The notes under the pieces were generated by a model. It was not told the origin of the DNA. It saw nothing but the letters and a program-made list of their open reading frames with translations, and searched no databases. Both the position numbers and the translations under genes were made by a program. Source: an uncultured Collinsella sp. (GTDB lineage Bacteria; Actinomycetota; Coriobacteriia; Coriobacteriales; Coriobacteriaceae). Taken from it: 6,647 nt of DNA. The stretch is taken from assembly GCA_905209765.1 (NCBI GenBank), contig CAJLUE010000086.1:1-6647 (forward strand). Reading direction: 5' to 3'. Positions 1 to 5,301 of the stretch are shown in pieces (position 1 is the stretch's first letter; every line of letters begins with the position of its first letter).

Positions 1-676
1 TTGCGAAATGGGATCCAGGAGACTTCGGCGCAGCATCATCTTGCGGAATGCTTCTAATGAGCCTCCCATCCTTCAAAAACAGAATCTCATCGCACAGCCT
101 ATCGACCGAATCCAAGATGTGGGATGACATGATGATGCACGTACCAGAATCGGCCAGCTTCCTGAGAATCTCGGAATGCAAGTCCACCCTGCTGGGGTCG
201 AGCGCGTTCATGGGCTCATCTAATAGAAGGTACCGCGCGCCCGTCGCATACGCAATCGCCAGGGTAAGCTGCTGCTTCATGCCCTGGCTCAGAGTGCGGA
301 TCCTCATCTTCGCGAACTCGCCTATCTGCGTTTGTTCCACTATCTCTTCGATATCGCGAGCATGCGGCCACATATCGCAAACCATCTTGAGGTGATCTTC
401 CGCACGCAATCCGGGATACAGCAGCGTCCCCTCACCAGGTGCATAGAAGATCATAGAACGGACCTCTCTCGCACCCGTACCCTGCACCTCATCCAGAACG
501 ATGCTCCCGTCCACGCGAGGACCCGGCAAACCTGCCATCGCACGCAGCAACGTCGTCTTTCCATGCCCGTTCGGAGCGACGAGACCGTAGACCGTACCCG
601 GGGCAAACTCAGCGTTCACCGAATCTACGAGCACCTTCTTTCCATAAGAGATCGTCAGCGTTTGAAGGTCAATCAT
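1..676 (-). CDS. ABC transporter ATP-binding protein (ABC-2 exporter type), 3' end cut by window edge
   Basis: This is the nucleotide-binding subunit that would power the permease encoded just upstream. About 225 codons are visible and the C-terminus lies beyond the left edge. In order I see: a Walker A variant APNGHGKTT at residues 34-42, where the usual first glycine is alanine; the ABC signature LSQGM at 129-133; Walker B RYLLLDEP at 148-155 with catalytic Glu154; a D-loop ALDP at 158-161; and the switch histidine in SSHIL at His186. The Q-loop area (YAPGEG, 78-83) has no glutamine, as is common in drug or bacteriocin exporter ATPases. The start at 676 is preferred because GAAAGGGG lies 9 bases upstream. 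An in-frame ATG at 685 overlaps the permease stop (ATGA) but sits directly against that purine run. Overlap with the permease gene implies translational coupling. The exported substrate cannot be read from the sequence. Confidence 0.93.
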   Translation of the reverse strand, partial: MIDLQTLTISYGKKVLVDSVNAEFAPGTVYGLVAPNGHGKTTLLRAMAGLPGPRVDGSIVLDEVQGTGAREVRSMIFYAPGEGTLLYPGLRAEDHLKMVCDMWPHARDIEEIVEQTQIGEFAKMRIRTLSQGMKQQLTLAIAYATGARYLLLDEPMNALDPSRVDLHSEILRKLADSGTCIIMSSHILDSVDRLCDEILFLKDGRLIRSIPQDDAAPKSPGSHFA

Positions 677-681
677 CGAGA

Positions 682-2904
682 TCATCCCCTTTCGATCTTT
701 GGAACACTCAGGCGCACCATCAACGGAGATACGGCGCCCAAGACCACCAGCAGAGCGCCCGATGCGCCGACGACCTCTCCAAAAGGCATCGCGTTCGTCC
801 CTCGCCCAAGGAACCCAATCGTCCCCACCTGGGAAGCGGGATCAAACGAGGCGAATGGAGCCAGCAGCGCGACGCCCATGCCCACGCTTTCAACATGAGC
901 GCTCAACGAACCCAACACCAAGAGAACCGCGCAAACCATTCCGGTGACAACGGGGTTGCGGCTAATCGCTGCTGTCAACGCAGCGACGACGGAAATCACG
1001 CCGTATGCCATGACCAGCAACGGAATACTGCACAACACCGCCTCCCCCACCGTGGACGTTGTCGAAGCTCCCGCCCGAATGAGAGCGACGGGATACTCCG
1101 ATCCACCCGCACCGTTCTTAATCACGGACACAACGACAGCGGGAACCATCGACACCAAAAGCAGCACCAAGCCAAGCAGGAGAGCCAGCGCAACAGCCGT
1201 CAGAAAACGCACATGCGCTGTTGCGGGGATCTGGAGAACCAGAAGGGAACGACACTGCAGGTGGGTGCACGCGAGCGATGTGACAACCACGGGCAACAGC
1301 AAAAATAAGGAGGGAAGCGCTGCCTGGAGATACGAAAGGAGGATTAATGGGGGCATCTTCGTACTTAACTCGTAAACCTTGGGGTCCGGCAAGCTCGCGA
1401 TCGACTCAAGCAGAAGGGCGCGCGCCTCCGCACGAGAAGGAGTCTCCGGCTCGATTCCGATCGATTGCAGGAGAGTCGCATCTGCCGCGCCCAGCTCACC
1501 TCGAGCGCGCTCGTACGTCGCAAGGCTTCGAAACCCCTCCGCAGGCATAGGCGCGTACACGAAACCCGAAAGAGCATCCCGCATGTCTTCCAGGGCCGCT
1601 TTGCCCTCGACGTCCATATTCGCAGCGTTCTGCTCTAGATACCGATCTATTGAACGGAGCTCCCCATCCCTATACCGAACAGCAGAAACGTTATCAGCGT
1701 CAGGAAACATCTCGACCAGAGCCGGGGCCAGCATCGTCGTCGACATTGCAATCGCGCATACGGCGAGGGTAGGAGAACGCAGGAGCAGTTTCCCCATCGT
1801 TCTTACGTATGCAACGGCGGAGGCACAAGCGCTCGAACGAGTTGCCGTTCTCGATGCAGTGAAGGAACCTCTCTCAAGACAAATCGGGGATATCGGGCAC
1901 GCGCAGCCGCTCTTTCCAGCAACGCAAAGCAGGCTAATTGCCAGCACCTCGATCCCGATTGCGCATACGAGGGCAATCGCGCCACGCTCGAAGCAAAGTC
2001 CAGGCAGATTCACTATCTGCGTTGTCGGGTACGGGCTATAGGCGCCGACGGTCAACTCAGTGTTCGCATACGTAAGGGGATTCAACAGGGCGAACTCACG
2101 TAAAGCGATGGATCTTCCGTAATACCCGGGAACCATCGTCACCCCCATCAGGGCACATACGAACACGATTCCAAGCGTAGGGTTATTGGCAATCTTCACG
2201 GCAAGGTGAACGACAAGCGAGATGAACGCTGCCACCAAGAATTGCAAGATGGCCGTCTGCGCGAACACCAGCCAAGCCGGTTTGATAACCGGAGTCGCAT
2301 ATTGAATGTAGCCTATCGGATAGAACGGCGAGCCCGGGCCATTCTTCACAAGCGCGGCGATTATCCCTGGAAGATTGATGGCGAGGACGGCAAGCATTGC
2401 AAAAACACTCGCCCATACGCTCGATGCAACAAGTCTACCCAGCTCGCCCATCGGTGCCTGGATGATGAGCTTTTCACGTTTGTTAAGACGCGCGGCAAGG
2501 AACGAGACGGCAACGGCCGTTGCGACCCATAGCAAGTACTCCTTCGATCCGTCATAATAGGTGTACTCTCCATCCGATATCTGCAGAAACGGAAGTAGGG
2601 GAGAGAGCGGTGCCAAGATAAGACGTCCCGCGGCAAGAGGGTACAGAAGCGCGGGCATGCTTGATGAAGAGGTATAGACACCGTCCTCCCCCGCATTCAC
2701 AAGCGCATCCGCATAGGATGCTGACAATTCCTGCTCAACACGGGTTATTCCCGACTCGAGGTATTCGACCCGTCCGTCGATGCCAGCCGCGCTCCTGAAG
2801 ACGGGCAGAGCACAAAGAACCATCAACGCAACAACGACAACACAGAGCGACCTGGAGGAGAGAGGCGACCTAAAGATCGCCTTCGAGATTTTGAGCATAT
2901 TCAT
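682..2904 (-). CDS. ABC-2 type permease with two tandem homologous halves (12 predicted membrane segments)
   Basis: This is the membrane subunit of an exporter with the downstream ATPase. Residue numbers count from the ATG at 2922 (746 aa). I prefer the in-frame ATG at 2904 (740 aa), because AAGG lies 6 bases upstream of it and 2922 has no ribosome binding site. Hydrophobic stretches fall at about 26-45, 128-145, 166-191, 217-245, 250-265 and 315-335, then again at 385-402, 530-552, 573-600, 627-652, 658-675 and 715-738. The halves are homologous: LPGIIAALVKNG...YP (184-202) matches VPAVVVSVIKNG...YP (593-611), LIIQAP (152-157) matches LVLQIP (561-566), and NNP (246-248) matches RNP (655-657), all at a constant offset of 409. 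FRSP (17-20) matches LRSP (381-384). Each half has an extracytoplasmic domain after its first helix (about 46-125 and 405-525), larger in the second. A polar linker (334-374) with several cysteines joins the halves. Substrate unknown. Confidence 0.88.
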   Translation of the reverse strand: MNMLKISKAIFRSPLSSRSLCVVVVALMVLCALPVFRSAAGIDGRVEYLESGITRVEQELSASYADALVNAGEDGVYTSSSSMPALLYPLAAGRLILAPLSPLLPFLQISDGEYTYYDGSKEYLLWVATAVAVSFLAARLNKREKLIIQAPMGELGRLVASSVWASVFAMLAVLAINLPGIIAALVKNGPGSPFYPIGYIQYATPVIKPAWLVFAQTAILQFLVAAFISLVVHLAVKIANNPTLGIVFVCALMGVTMVPGYYGRSIALREFALLNPLTYANTELTVGAYSPYPTTQIVNLPGLCFERGAIALVCAIGIEVLAISLLCVAGKSGCACPISPICLERGSFTASRTATRSSACASAVAYVRTMGKLLLRSPTLAVCAIAMSTTMLAPALVEMFPDADNVSAVRYRDGELRSIDRYLEQNAANMDVEGKAALEDMRDALSGFVYAPMPAEGFRSLATYERARGELGAADATLLQSIGIEPETPSRAEARALLLESIASLPDPKVYELSTKMPPLILLSYLQAALPSLFLLLPVVVTSLACTHLQCRSLLVLQIPATAHVRFLTAVALALLLGLVLLLVSMVPAVVVSVIKNGAGGSEYPVALIRAGASTTSTVGEAVLCSIPLLVMAYGVISVVAALTAAISRNPVVTGMVCAVLLVLGSLSAHVESVGMGVALLAPFASFDPASQVGTIGFLGRGTNAMPFGEVVGASGALLVVLGAVSPLMVRLSVPKIERG
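686..693 (-). promoter_or_regulatory. Ribosome binding site for the ATPase gene, inside the permease gene's 3' end
   Basis: Read on the minus strand, GAAAGGGG ends 9 bases before the ATG at 676 and directly abuts another in-frame ATG at 685. The spacing favours 676 as the true start. The site lies in the last codons of the permease, so the two genes are very likely co-transcribed and translationally coupled. Confidence 0.6.
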
Positions 2905-2910
2905 CGCCAA

Positions 2911-2920
2911 CCTTAACCTC
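2911..2920 (-). promoter_or_regulatory. Ribosome binding site deciding the permease start
   Basis: On the minus strand the sequence reads GAGGTTAAGG, with AAGG ending 6 bases before the ATG at 2904. The upstream ATG at 2922 is preceded by pyrimidine-rich sequence without a Shine-Dalgarno match, and the purine-rich stretch itself lies after that ATG. This supports 2904 as the start. Confidence 0.5.
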
Positions 2921-2938
2921 ATCCAGTCGGAACAGAGG

Positions 2939-2959
2939 GGCCGAACAAAATGCTCGGCC
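2939..2959. repeat. GGCCGA-N9-TCGGCC dyad in the leader of the permease gene
   Basis: A perfect 6-bp inverted repeat with a 9-base spacer lies 17 bases upstream of the first possible permease ATG. Read on the minus strand it would form a stem-loop in, or overlap the start of, the permease transcript. It could be a DNA operator or a leader hairpin. On the plus strand it is followed by TTTATTA, but no plus-strand gene ends here, so a terminator role is unlikely. Confidence 0.45.
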
Positions 2960-2960
2960 T

Positions 2961-2989
2961 TTATTACTTGCCGGCAAAGTCAATTTAAC
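2961..2989 (-). promoter_or_regulatory. Weak candidate promoter for the exporter operon
   Basis: On the minus strand TAATAA (2966 to 2961) resembles a -10 box, with GTTAAA (2989 to 2984) 17 bases upstream as a poor -35 match (3 of 6). The poor -35 would fit a promoter that needs activation, or the real promoter may lie elsewhere. If correct, transcription would start near 2954, inside the GGCCGA/TCGGCC dyad. Confidence 0.3.
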
Positions 2990-2996
2990 ATAAACT
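2968..2996 (+). promoter_or_regulatory. Candidate promoter of the DUF2975-HTH operon
   Basis: TTGCCG (2968-2973, 4 of 6 to TTGACA) and TAAACT (2991-2996, 4 of 6 to TATAAT) are separated by exactly 17 bases. Predicted transcription start is near 3003, giving a leader of roughly 37 bases before the ATG at 3040. A good ribosome binding site CGGAGG lies at 3029-3034. The -35 box is part of the palindrome TTGCCGGCAA (2968-2977) and the -10 box lies inside another dyad, which suggests regulation. Confidence 0.5.
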
Positions 2997-3002
2997 GTTA
3001 AA
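2984..3002. promoter_or_regulatory. Putative operator: TTTAACA-N5-TGTTAAA inverted repeat over the -10 box
   Basis: TTTAACATAAACTGTTAAA is a perfect 7-bp inverted repeat with a 5-base centre, the size and symmetry expected for a dimeric HTH regulator. Its centre overlaps the candidate -10 box of the plus-strand operon, and its left arm overlaps the weak -35 of the minus-strand exporter operon. A Cro/CI-type HTH protein is encoded in the same operon (3562-3813), so autorepression is the obvious hypothesis. Binding is inferred, not shown. Confidence 0.5.
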
Positions 3003-3039
3003 AAGTAACCTGAGTTTTTTAAATTCTTCGGAGGTTATT

Positions 3040-3552
3040 ATGAGTTCCGACAATCGCACTCCCCGGCTTCATTCCTTCCGCATCGCATGTGCGATAGCCT
3101 CTGCGACCCTTTGCGCCACCGCCATCGCACAAGTGGCGTTCTCCTTAAAGCCAGCAATCGAAGTGCTCGACAACCCTGTAATTGCAGACTCCCCCGCGTA
3201 TCCAGCCCTTGCGATCTCGACATTGGTCCCTGCCGTCATCGGTATCGCTACGACCATCCTCAGCGCCGTTCTCGTGTGGACGATCAAGAGCGGAGACCCC
3301 TTCAAGAAAGGGTCTGCGACATGCTTGAAGGTGCTCGGCATTCTCTTCGTTGTTCAAGCTGCCACCAGCCTCTACGCCGGCTCACTCAAAACCTCCGTTT
3401 CGATGTTTGGCGGCGAGGGGGTCGTCGGCGCCCAAGAGATCGCTTCATCATTCGATTGGACCTCTCTGGTTCTCAGCATCGTCCTGTTCATGCTTTCCCA
3501 GCTCTTCTTGTACGCCCGAGAGCTGTACCTCGACTCCGACGAGATTGCGTAA
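3040..3552 (+). CDS. DUF2975-family four-helix membrane protein (YoaS-like)
   Basis: This 170 aa integral membrane protein has no known enzymatic activity. Four hydrophobic segments fall at about residues 12-35, 55-83, 95-115 and 140-163. The charged loop SGDPFKKGSATCLKVLG (about 84-100) and the C-terminal pattern LSQLFLYARELYLDSDEIA match what I know of DUF2975 proteins, where the last helix runs into an acidic ...L..END.TI-like tail. In B. subtilis and many other Gram-positive bacteria such proteins are encoded next to a small YozG-type HTH protein, exactly as here, with a 9-base gap. That pairing is the strongest support. The ATG is preceded by CGGAGG at a spacing of 5. The gene diverges from an ABC exporter and shares its control region. 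A role as a membrane partner or sensor for the HTH protein is inference. The family call rests on pattern recognition, not a profile search. Confidence 0.78.
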   Translation: MSSDNRTPRLHSFRIACAIASATLCATAIAQVAFSLKPAIEVLDNPVIADSPAYPALAISTLVPAVIGIATTILSAVLVWTIKSGDPFKKGSATCLKVLGILFVVQAATSLYAGSLKTSVSMFGGEGVVGAQEIASSFDWTSLVLSIVLFMLSQLFLYARELYLDSDEIA

Positions 3553-3561
3553 GGAAACGCC

Positions 3562-3813
3562 ATGCCCGTAATTGTTCGCCTCGACAAGATCATGGCCGAG
3601 CGAAAGATTTCCTCGAACGAACTTGCCGAAAGGATTGGAACCACGCCCGTGAACCTGTCCCGTATTAAAAAAGGGCATATTCGCGGCATTCGCTTCAACA
3701 CACTCGAGCAGCTATGCCTCGCCCTTCGTTGCCAACCCGGAGACCTTCTCGAAGTCATGAGCGAAGAGGATGCCCGAAAGGAGTTCGGACTCGATTGGTC
3801 CGCCGAGGATTAG
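3562..3813 (+). CDS. Small Cro/CI-type HTH transcriptional regulator (YozG-like)
   Basis: This 83 aa protein is almost entirely one helix-turn-helix domain of the Xre/HTH_26 type. LDKIMAERKISSNELAERIG (residues 7-26) gives helices 1-2, TTPVNLSRIKKG (27-38) holds the recognition helix, and IRFNTLEQLCLALRCQPGDL (43-62) gives the last two helices and the typical CQPGDL turn. Relatives end soon after this point, so the tail to residue 83 (DARKEFGLDWSAED) is slightly long. AAGGA lies 6 bases before the ATG, and the gene follows the DUF2975 gene by 9 bases, so one operon is likely. It would be a cytoplasmic DNA-binding dimer; the inverted repeat at 2984-3002 is the natural candidate target. Its TAG stop is followed, without a single spacer base and in the same frame, by the truncated recombinase, so the 3' end may be a recombination junction. 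Confidence 0.9.
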   Translation: MPVIVRLDKIMAERKISSNELAERIGTTPVNLSRIKKGHIRGIRFNTLEQLCLALRCQPGDLLEVMSEEDARKEFGLDWSAED

Positions 3814-4539
3814 AGGGCGGTCGTACTCGCCCTGCACACGGGGATGCGAATCGGCGAGGTCTGCGGCCTTCGGTGGTGCGATGTGGATTTCGAGACGGGC
3901 CTGATCTCGATCAGACACTCGGTGGCGTACGCGAAGGGAATGGGTTCGTTCATCAAGGACACCAAGACCCATGACGCCAGGGGTATCCCCATCGACCCGG
4001 TCGGCCTACCCCCCTTCCTGAAGGAGACCCACGAGATCGACTGCGGAAAGCTGCGCTTGCGCGGCCTTACCGGGGCGGTCGAGATCGGGGACTGCTACAT
4101 CCTGTCGGAGCCGGGCGCGACCTTCGCGACGACAAGCTATATCCGCAGGGCGTTCAAGACGTTCTCGGAGACCAACGGCCTCATGGGCACCAACGACGAG
4201 CTGATCACGTTCCACGGCCTTCGCCACACGTTCGCAACGCAGTGGATCCGCCAAGGCGGCGATATCAAGGCGCTCCAATCGATCCTCGGCCACAAGGACG
4301 CCATGGCGACGCTCAACGTCTACGCCGACATCGAGCCCATCTCCAAAATCCATAACATGCTGCGCGCCACGCCGTGCCTTTGGCGCGGGCACCTCGGGCC
4401 GAGGGTCGATCCGGGTCCCATGTTCCAACAGAGGATCCAGGAGTCCATCGAGACGCTCCAGGCGTTCGGCTACGGCATCACCGAGCCGGACGACCGAAAT
4501 ATCGCCATACGCGACGTGAAGATGAACAGTTGGCTCTAG
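3814..4539 (+). pseudogene. Tyrosine recombinase (phage/ICE integrase) catalytic domain, 5'-truncated
   Basis: The reading frame from 3814 to the TAG at 4537-4539 encodes a tyrosine recombinase catalytic domain starting at RAVVLALHTGMRIGEVCGLR. Numbering from the ATG at 3844, the active-site set looks complete: Arg2 (GMRIGE), Lys41 (KDTKT), His124 and Arg127 (HGLRH), His150 (LGHKD) and nucleophile Tyr160 (NVYADI). The N-terminal core-binding and arm-binding domains are absent. The only ATG (3844) has no convincing ribosome binding site and cuts into the first catalytic helix. About 70 residues follow Tyr160, longer than usual but with strong G/C third-position coding bias. I read this as the remnant of an integrase that once moved the neighbouring accessory genes or another element. 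A functional short protein made from 3844 is possible but unlikely. Confidence 0.75.
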
Positions 4540-4607
4540 CTCACCGAGTACGCGGCAGTGCTGGGCCCATCCCAACTGAGGTCACGGTGGTCCGATAGGG
4601 GCGCCGC

Positions 4608-4625
4608 CCGCGGCATGCGCCGCGG
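4608..4625. repeat. Strong stem-loop, 7-bp stem and ATGC loop
   Basis: CCGCGGCATGCGCCGCGG folds into CCGCGGC/GCCGCGG around the loop ATGC. All seven pairs are G-C. No T-run follows on either side, so it is not a standard intrinsic terminator. TAGGGG upstream and CCCCTA downstream could add an outer stem. Confidence 0.5.
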
Positions 4626-4627
4626 AG

Positions 4628-4642
4628 CGGTATCCCCTACCG
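4628..4642. repeat. Stem-loop CGGTA-TCCCC-TACCG
   Basis: A perfect 5-bp inverted repeat with a 5-base loop begins two bases after the 4608-4625 hairpin. It competes with the TAGGGG/CCCCTA outer stem for the same bases, so two alternative folds can be drawn. A further small hairpin, AGGGC-N6-GCCCT, follows at 4644-4659. Confidence 0.4.
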
Positions 4643-4676
4643 AAGGGCGGGGATGCCCTCCGCTTCCAGTTCGGAA

Positions 4677-4701
4677 TCAGCCGTCGGAGGCGTTCGGCTG
4701 A
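4677..4701. repeat. Inverted repeat TCAGCCG-N11-CGGCTGA, right arm repeated downstream
   Basis: The 7-bp arms TCAGCCG (4677-4683) and CGGCTGA (4695-4701) pair perfectly around an 11-base loop. The right arm is part of the 10-base direct repeat GTTCGGCTGA, which recurs at 4730-4739. An inverted repeat plus a direct copy near a recombinase gene is reminiscent of recombinase or excisionase binding sites, but the resemblance is only structural. Confidence 0.4.
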
Positions 4702-4865
4702 CTGCGGGAACGGCCTGTCCGCTCAATGTGTTCGGCTGAGATCGGAAATCAACCCAACACGAGCCGGACACGCGCCAGACGGCTCTTCCCCGTACGGCCT
4801 TCCCCCTTACGCTCATGTTGCAGGCATGTAACGCCGCAGCGAGCGCGCCTTTTTTGCGCCAGACA

Positions 4866-4888
4866 GGTACAATGATGAACACTGTACC
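4866..4888 (+). promoter_or_regulatory. Candidate promoter of the ACT-citrate synthase genes with overlapping GGTACA/TGTACC dyad
   Basis: TACAAT (4868-4873) is a good -10 match (5 of 6). The region 16-18 bases upstream (around 4845-4851) is GC-rich and gives no clear -35. The -10 box lies inside an inverted repeat, GGTACA (4866-4871) and TGTACC (4883-4888), with 11 bases between the arms. The dyad would cover the predicted start point near 4880, as a repressor site would. Confidence 0.4.
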
Positions 4889-4935
4889 GTAGCGGAGCGC
4901 CCCGCGCGCGCCGCAACCACGCGAAAGGGTTTCCC

Positions 4936-5223
4936 ATGGCCGAGATCTCGTCCTCCCGTATCGTCATCACCGTCCTTGGCAAGAACCGCCCCGGCATCGT
5001 CGCCGGCGTCACCCGCGTTCTGGGCGAGGCCAACGTCGACATCCGCGACATCACGCAGTCCATTATCGAGGACATCTTCACCATGACCATGCTGGCCGAC
5101 ACCGCCGAGTCCAAGCTCGACTTCGCCGAGCTGCAGAAGGCCCTGGCCGAGGCCGGCGAGCTTTCGGGCGTCAACGTGTCCATCCAGCGCGAGGACGTCT
5201 TTAACTTTATGTACCGCCTGTAG
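4936..5223 (+). CDS. ACT-domain protein, UPF0237 family
   Basis: This 95 aa protein consists of one ACT domain, a small-molecule (often amino-acid) binding fold. The first strand and turn VITVLGKNRPGIVAGVTRVL (residues 10-29) carry the ligand-loop pattern G-x-x-R-P-G-I-V-A. NVDIRDITQSIIEDIFTMTML (about 34-54) is typical of the UPF0237 proteins found across Firmicutes and Actinobacteria, and the chain ends in FNFMYRL. No enzyme domain is attached, so a regulatory or sensing role is expected; the ligand is unknown. AAAGGG lies 6 bases before the ATG. In many genomes the gene precedes a UPF0210/DUF711 protein, but here it is followed after 78 bases by citrate synthase in the same direction, so the two may be co-transcribed. 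Confidence 0.92.
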   Translation: MAEISSSRIVITVLGKNRPGIVAGVTRVLGEANVDIRDITQSIIEDIFTMTMLADTAESKLDFAELQKALAEAGELSGVNVSIQREDVFNFMYRL

Positions 5224-5224
5224 C

Positions 5225-5286
5225 GAACAGGCCGTGCGGGAACAGGCCGGCGCATCTGCACCCAAGCACGCCGCCCCCACACGGCC
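5225..5286. repeat. Direct repeat and long-range stem between ACT gene and citrate synthase
   Basis: GAACAGGCCG occurs at 5225-5234 and again at 5240-5249, a 15-base period. GGCCGTG (5230-5236) can also pair perfectly with CACGGCC (5280-5286), just before the citrate synthase ribosome binding site at 5291-5296. It could be a leader structure or chance in GC-rich DNA. I see no terminator or clear promoter in this 78-base gap. Confidence 0.3.
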
Positions 5287-5301
5287 CCGAGAGGAGCGCG
5301 C

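Larger units (their letters stand above)
4540..4935. other. Gene-free, structure-rich interval between recombinase remnant and ACT gene
   Basis: I find no convincing gene or tRNA in these 396 bases. The interval contains several perfect stem-loops (4608-4625, 4628-4642, 4644-4659, 4677-4701), an enclosing TAGGGG (4596-4601)/CCCCTA (4634-4639) pair, the direct repeat GTTCGGCTGA (4692-4701 and 4730-4739), the direct repeat GCGCCAGAC (4772-4780 and 4856-4864) and the ACT gene promoter region. It may hold the old attachment end of the element, a structured RNA, or simply GC-rich debris. Confidence 0.5.

Noticed and set aside
1379..2041. A 220-codon plus-strand open frame opposite the permease.
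   Set aside because: It is rich in Arg, Ser and Ala, has no domain, and lies wholly within the well-supported minus-strand permease.
2978..2983. TTGACT on the minus strand as a strong -35 box for the permease.
   Set aside because: At 16-18 bases downstream the sequence is AGGCCG-like, with no -10 resemblance. TAATAA lies only 11 bases away.
3811..4539. Amber readthrough producing an HTH-recombinase fusion protein.
   Set aside because: Nothing around the TAG suggests a readthrough signal and there is no suppressor evidence. A deletion junction is simpler, so I report only the in-frame junction.
4850..4855. A T6 run after a GC-rich stretch, as a possible intrinsic terminator for the recombinase remnant.
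   Set aside because: No stable stem can be drawn immediately before the run on the plus strand; only 3-4 bp pairings are available.
4540..4935. A tRNA gene as the integration target beside the integrase.
   Set aside because: No cloverleaf, anticodon arm or GTTCGANTC T-loop could be found. AGTTCGGAATC at 4669-4679 only superficially resembles one.
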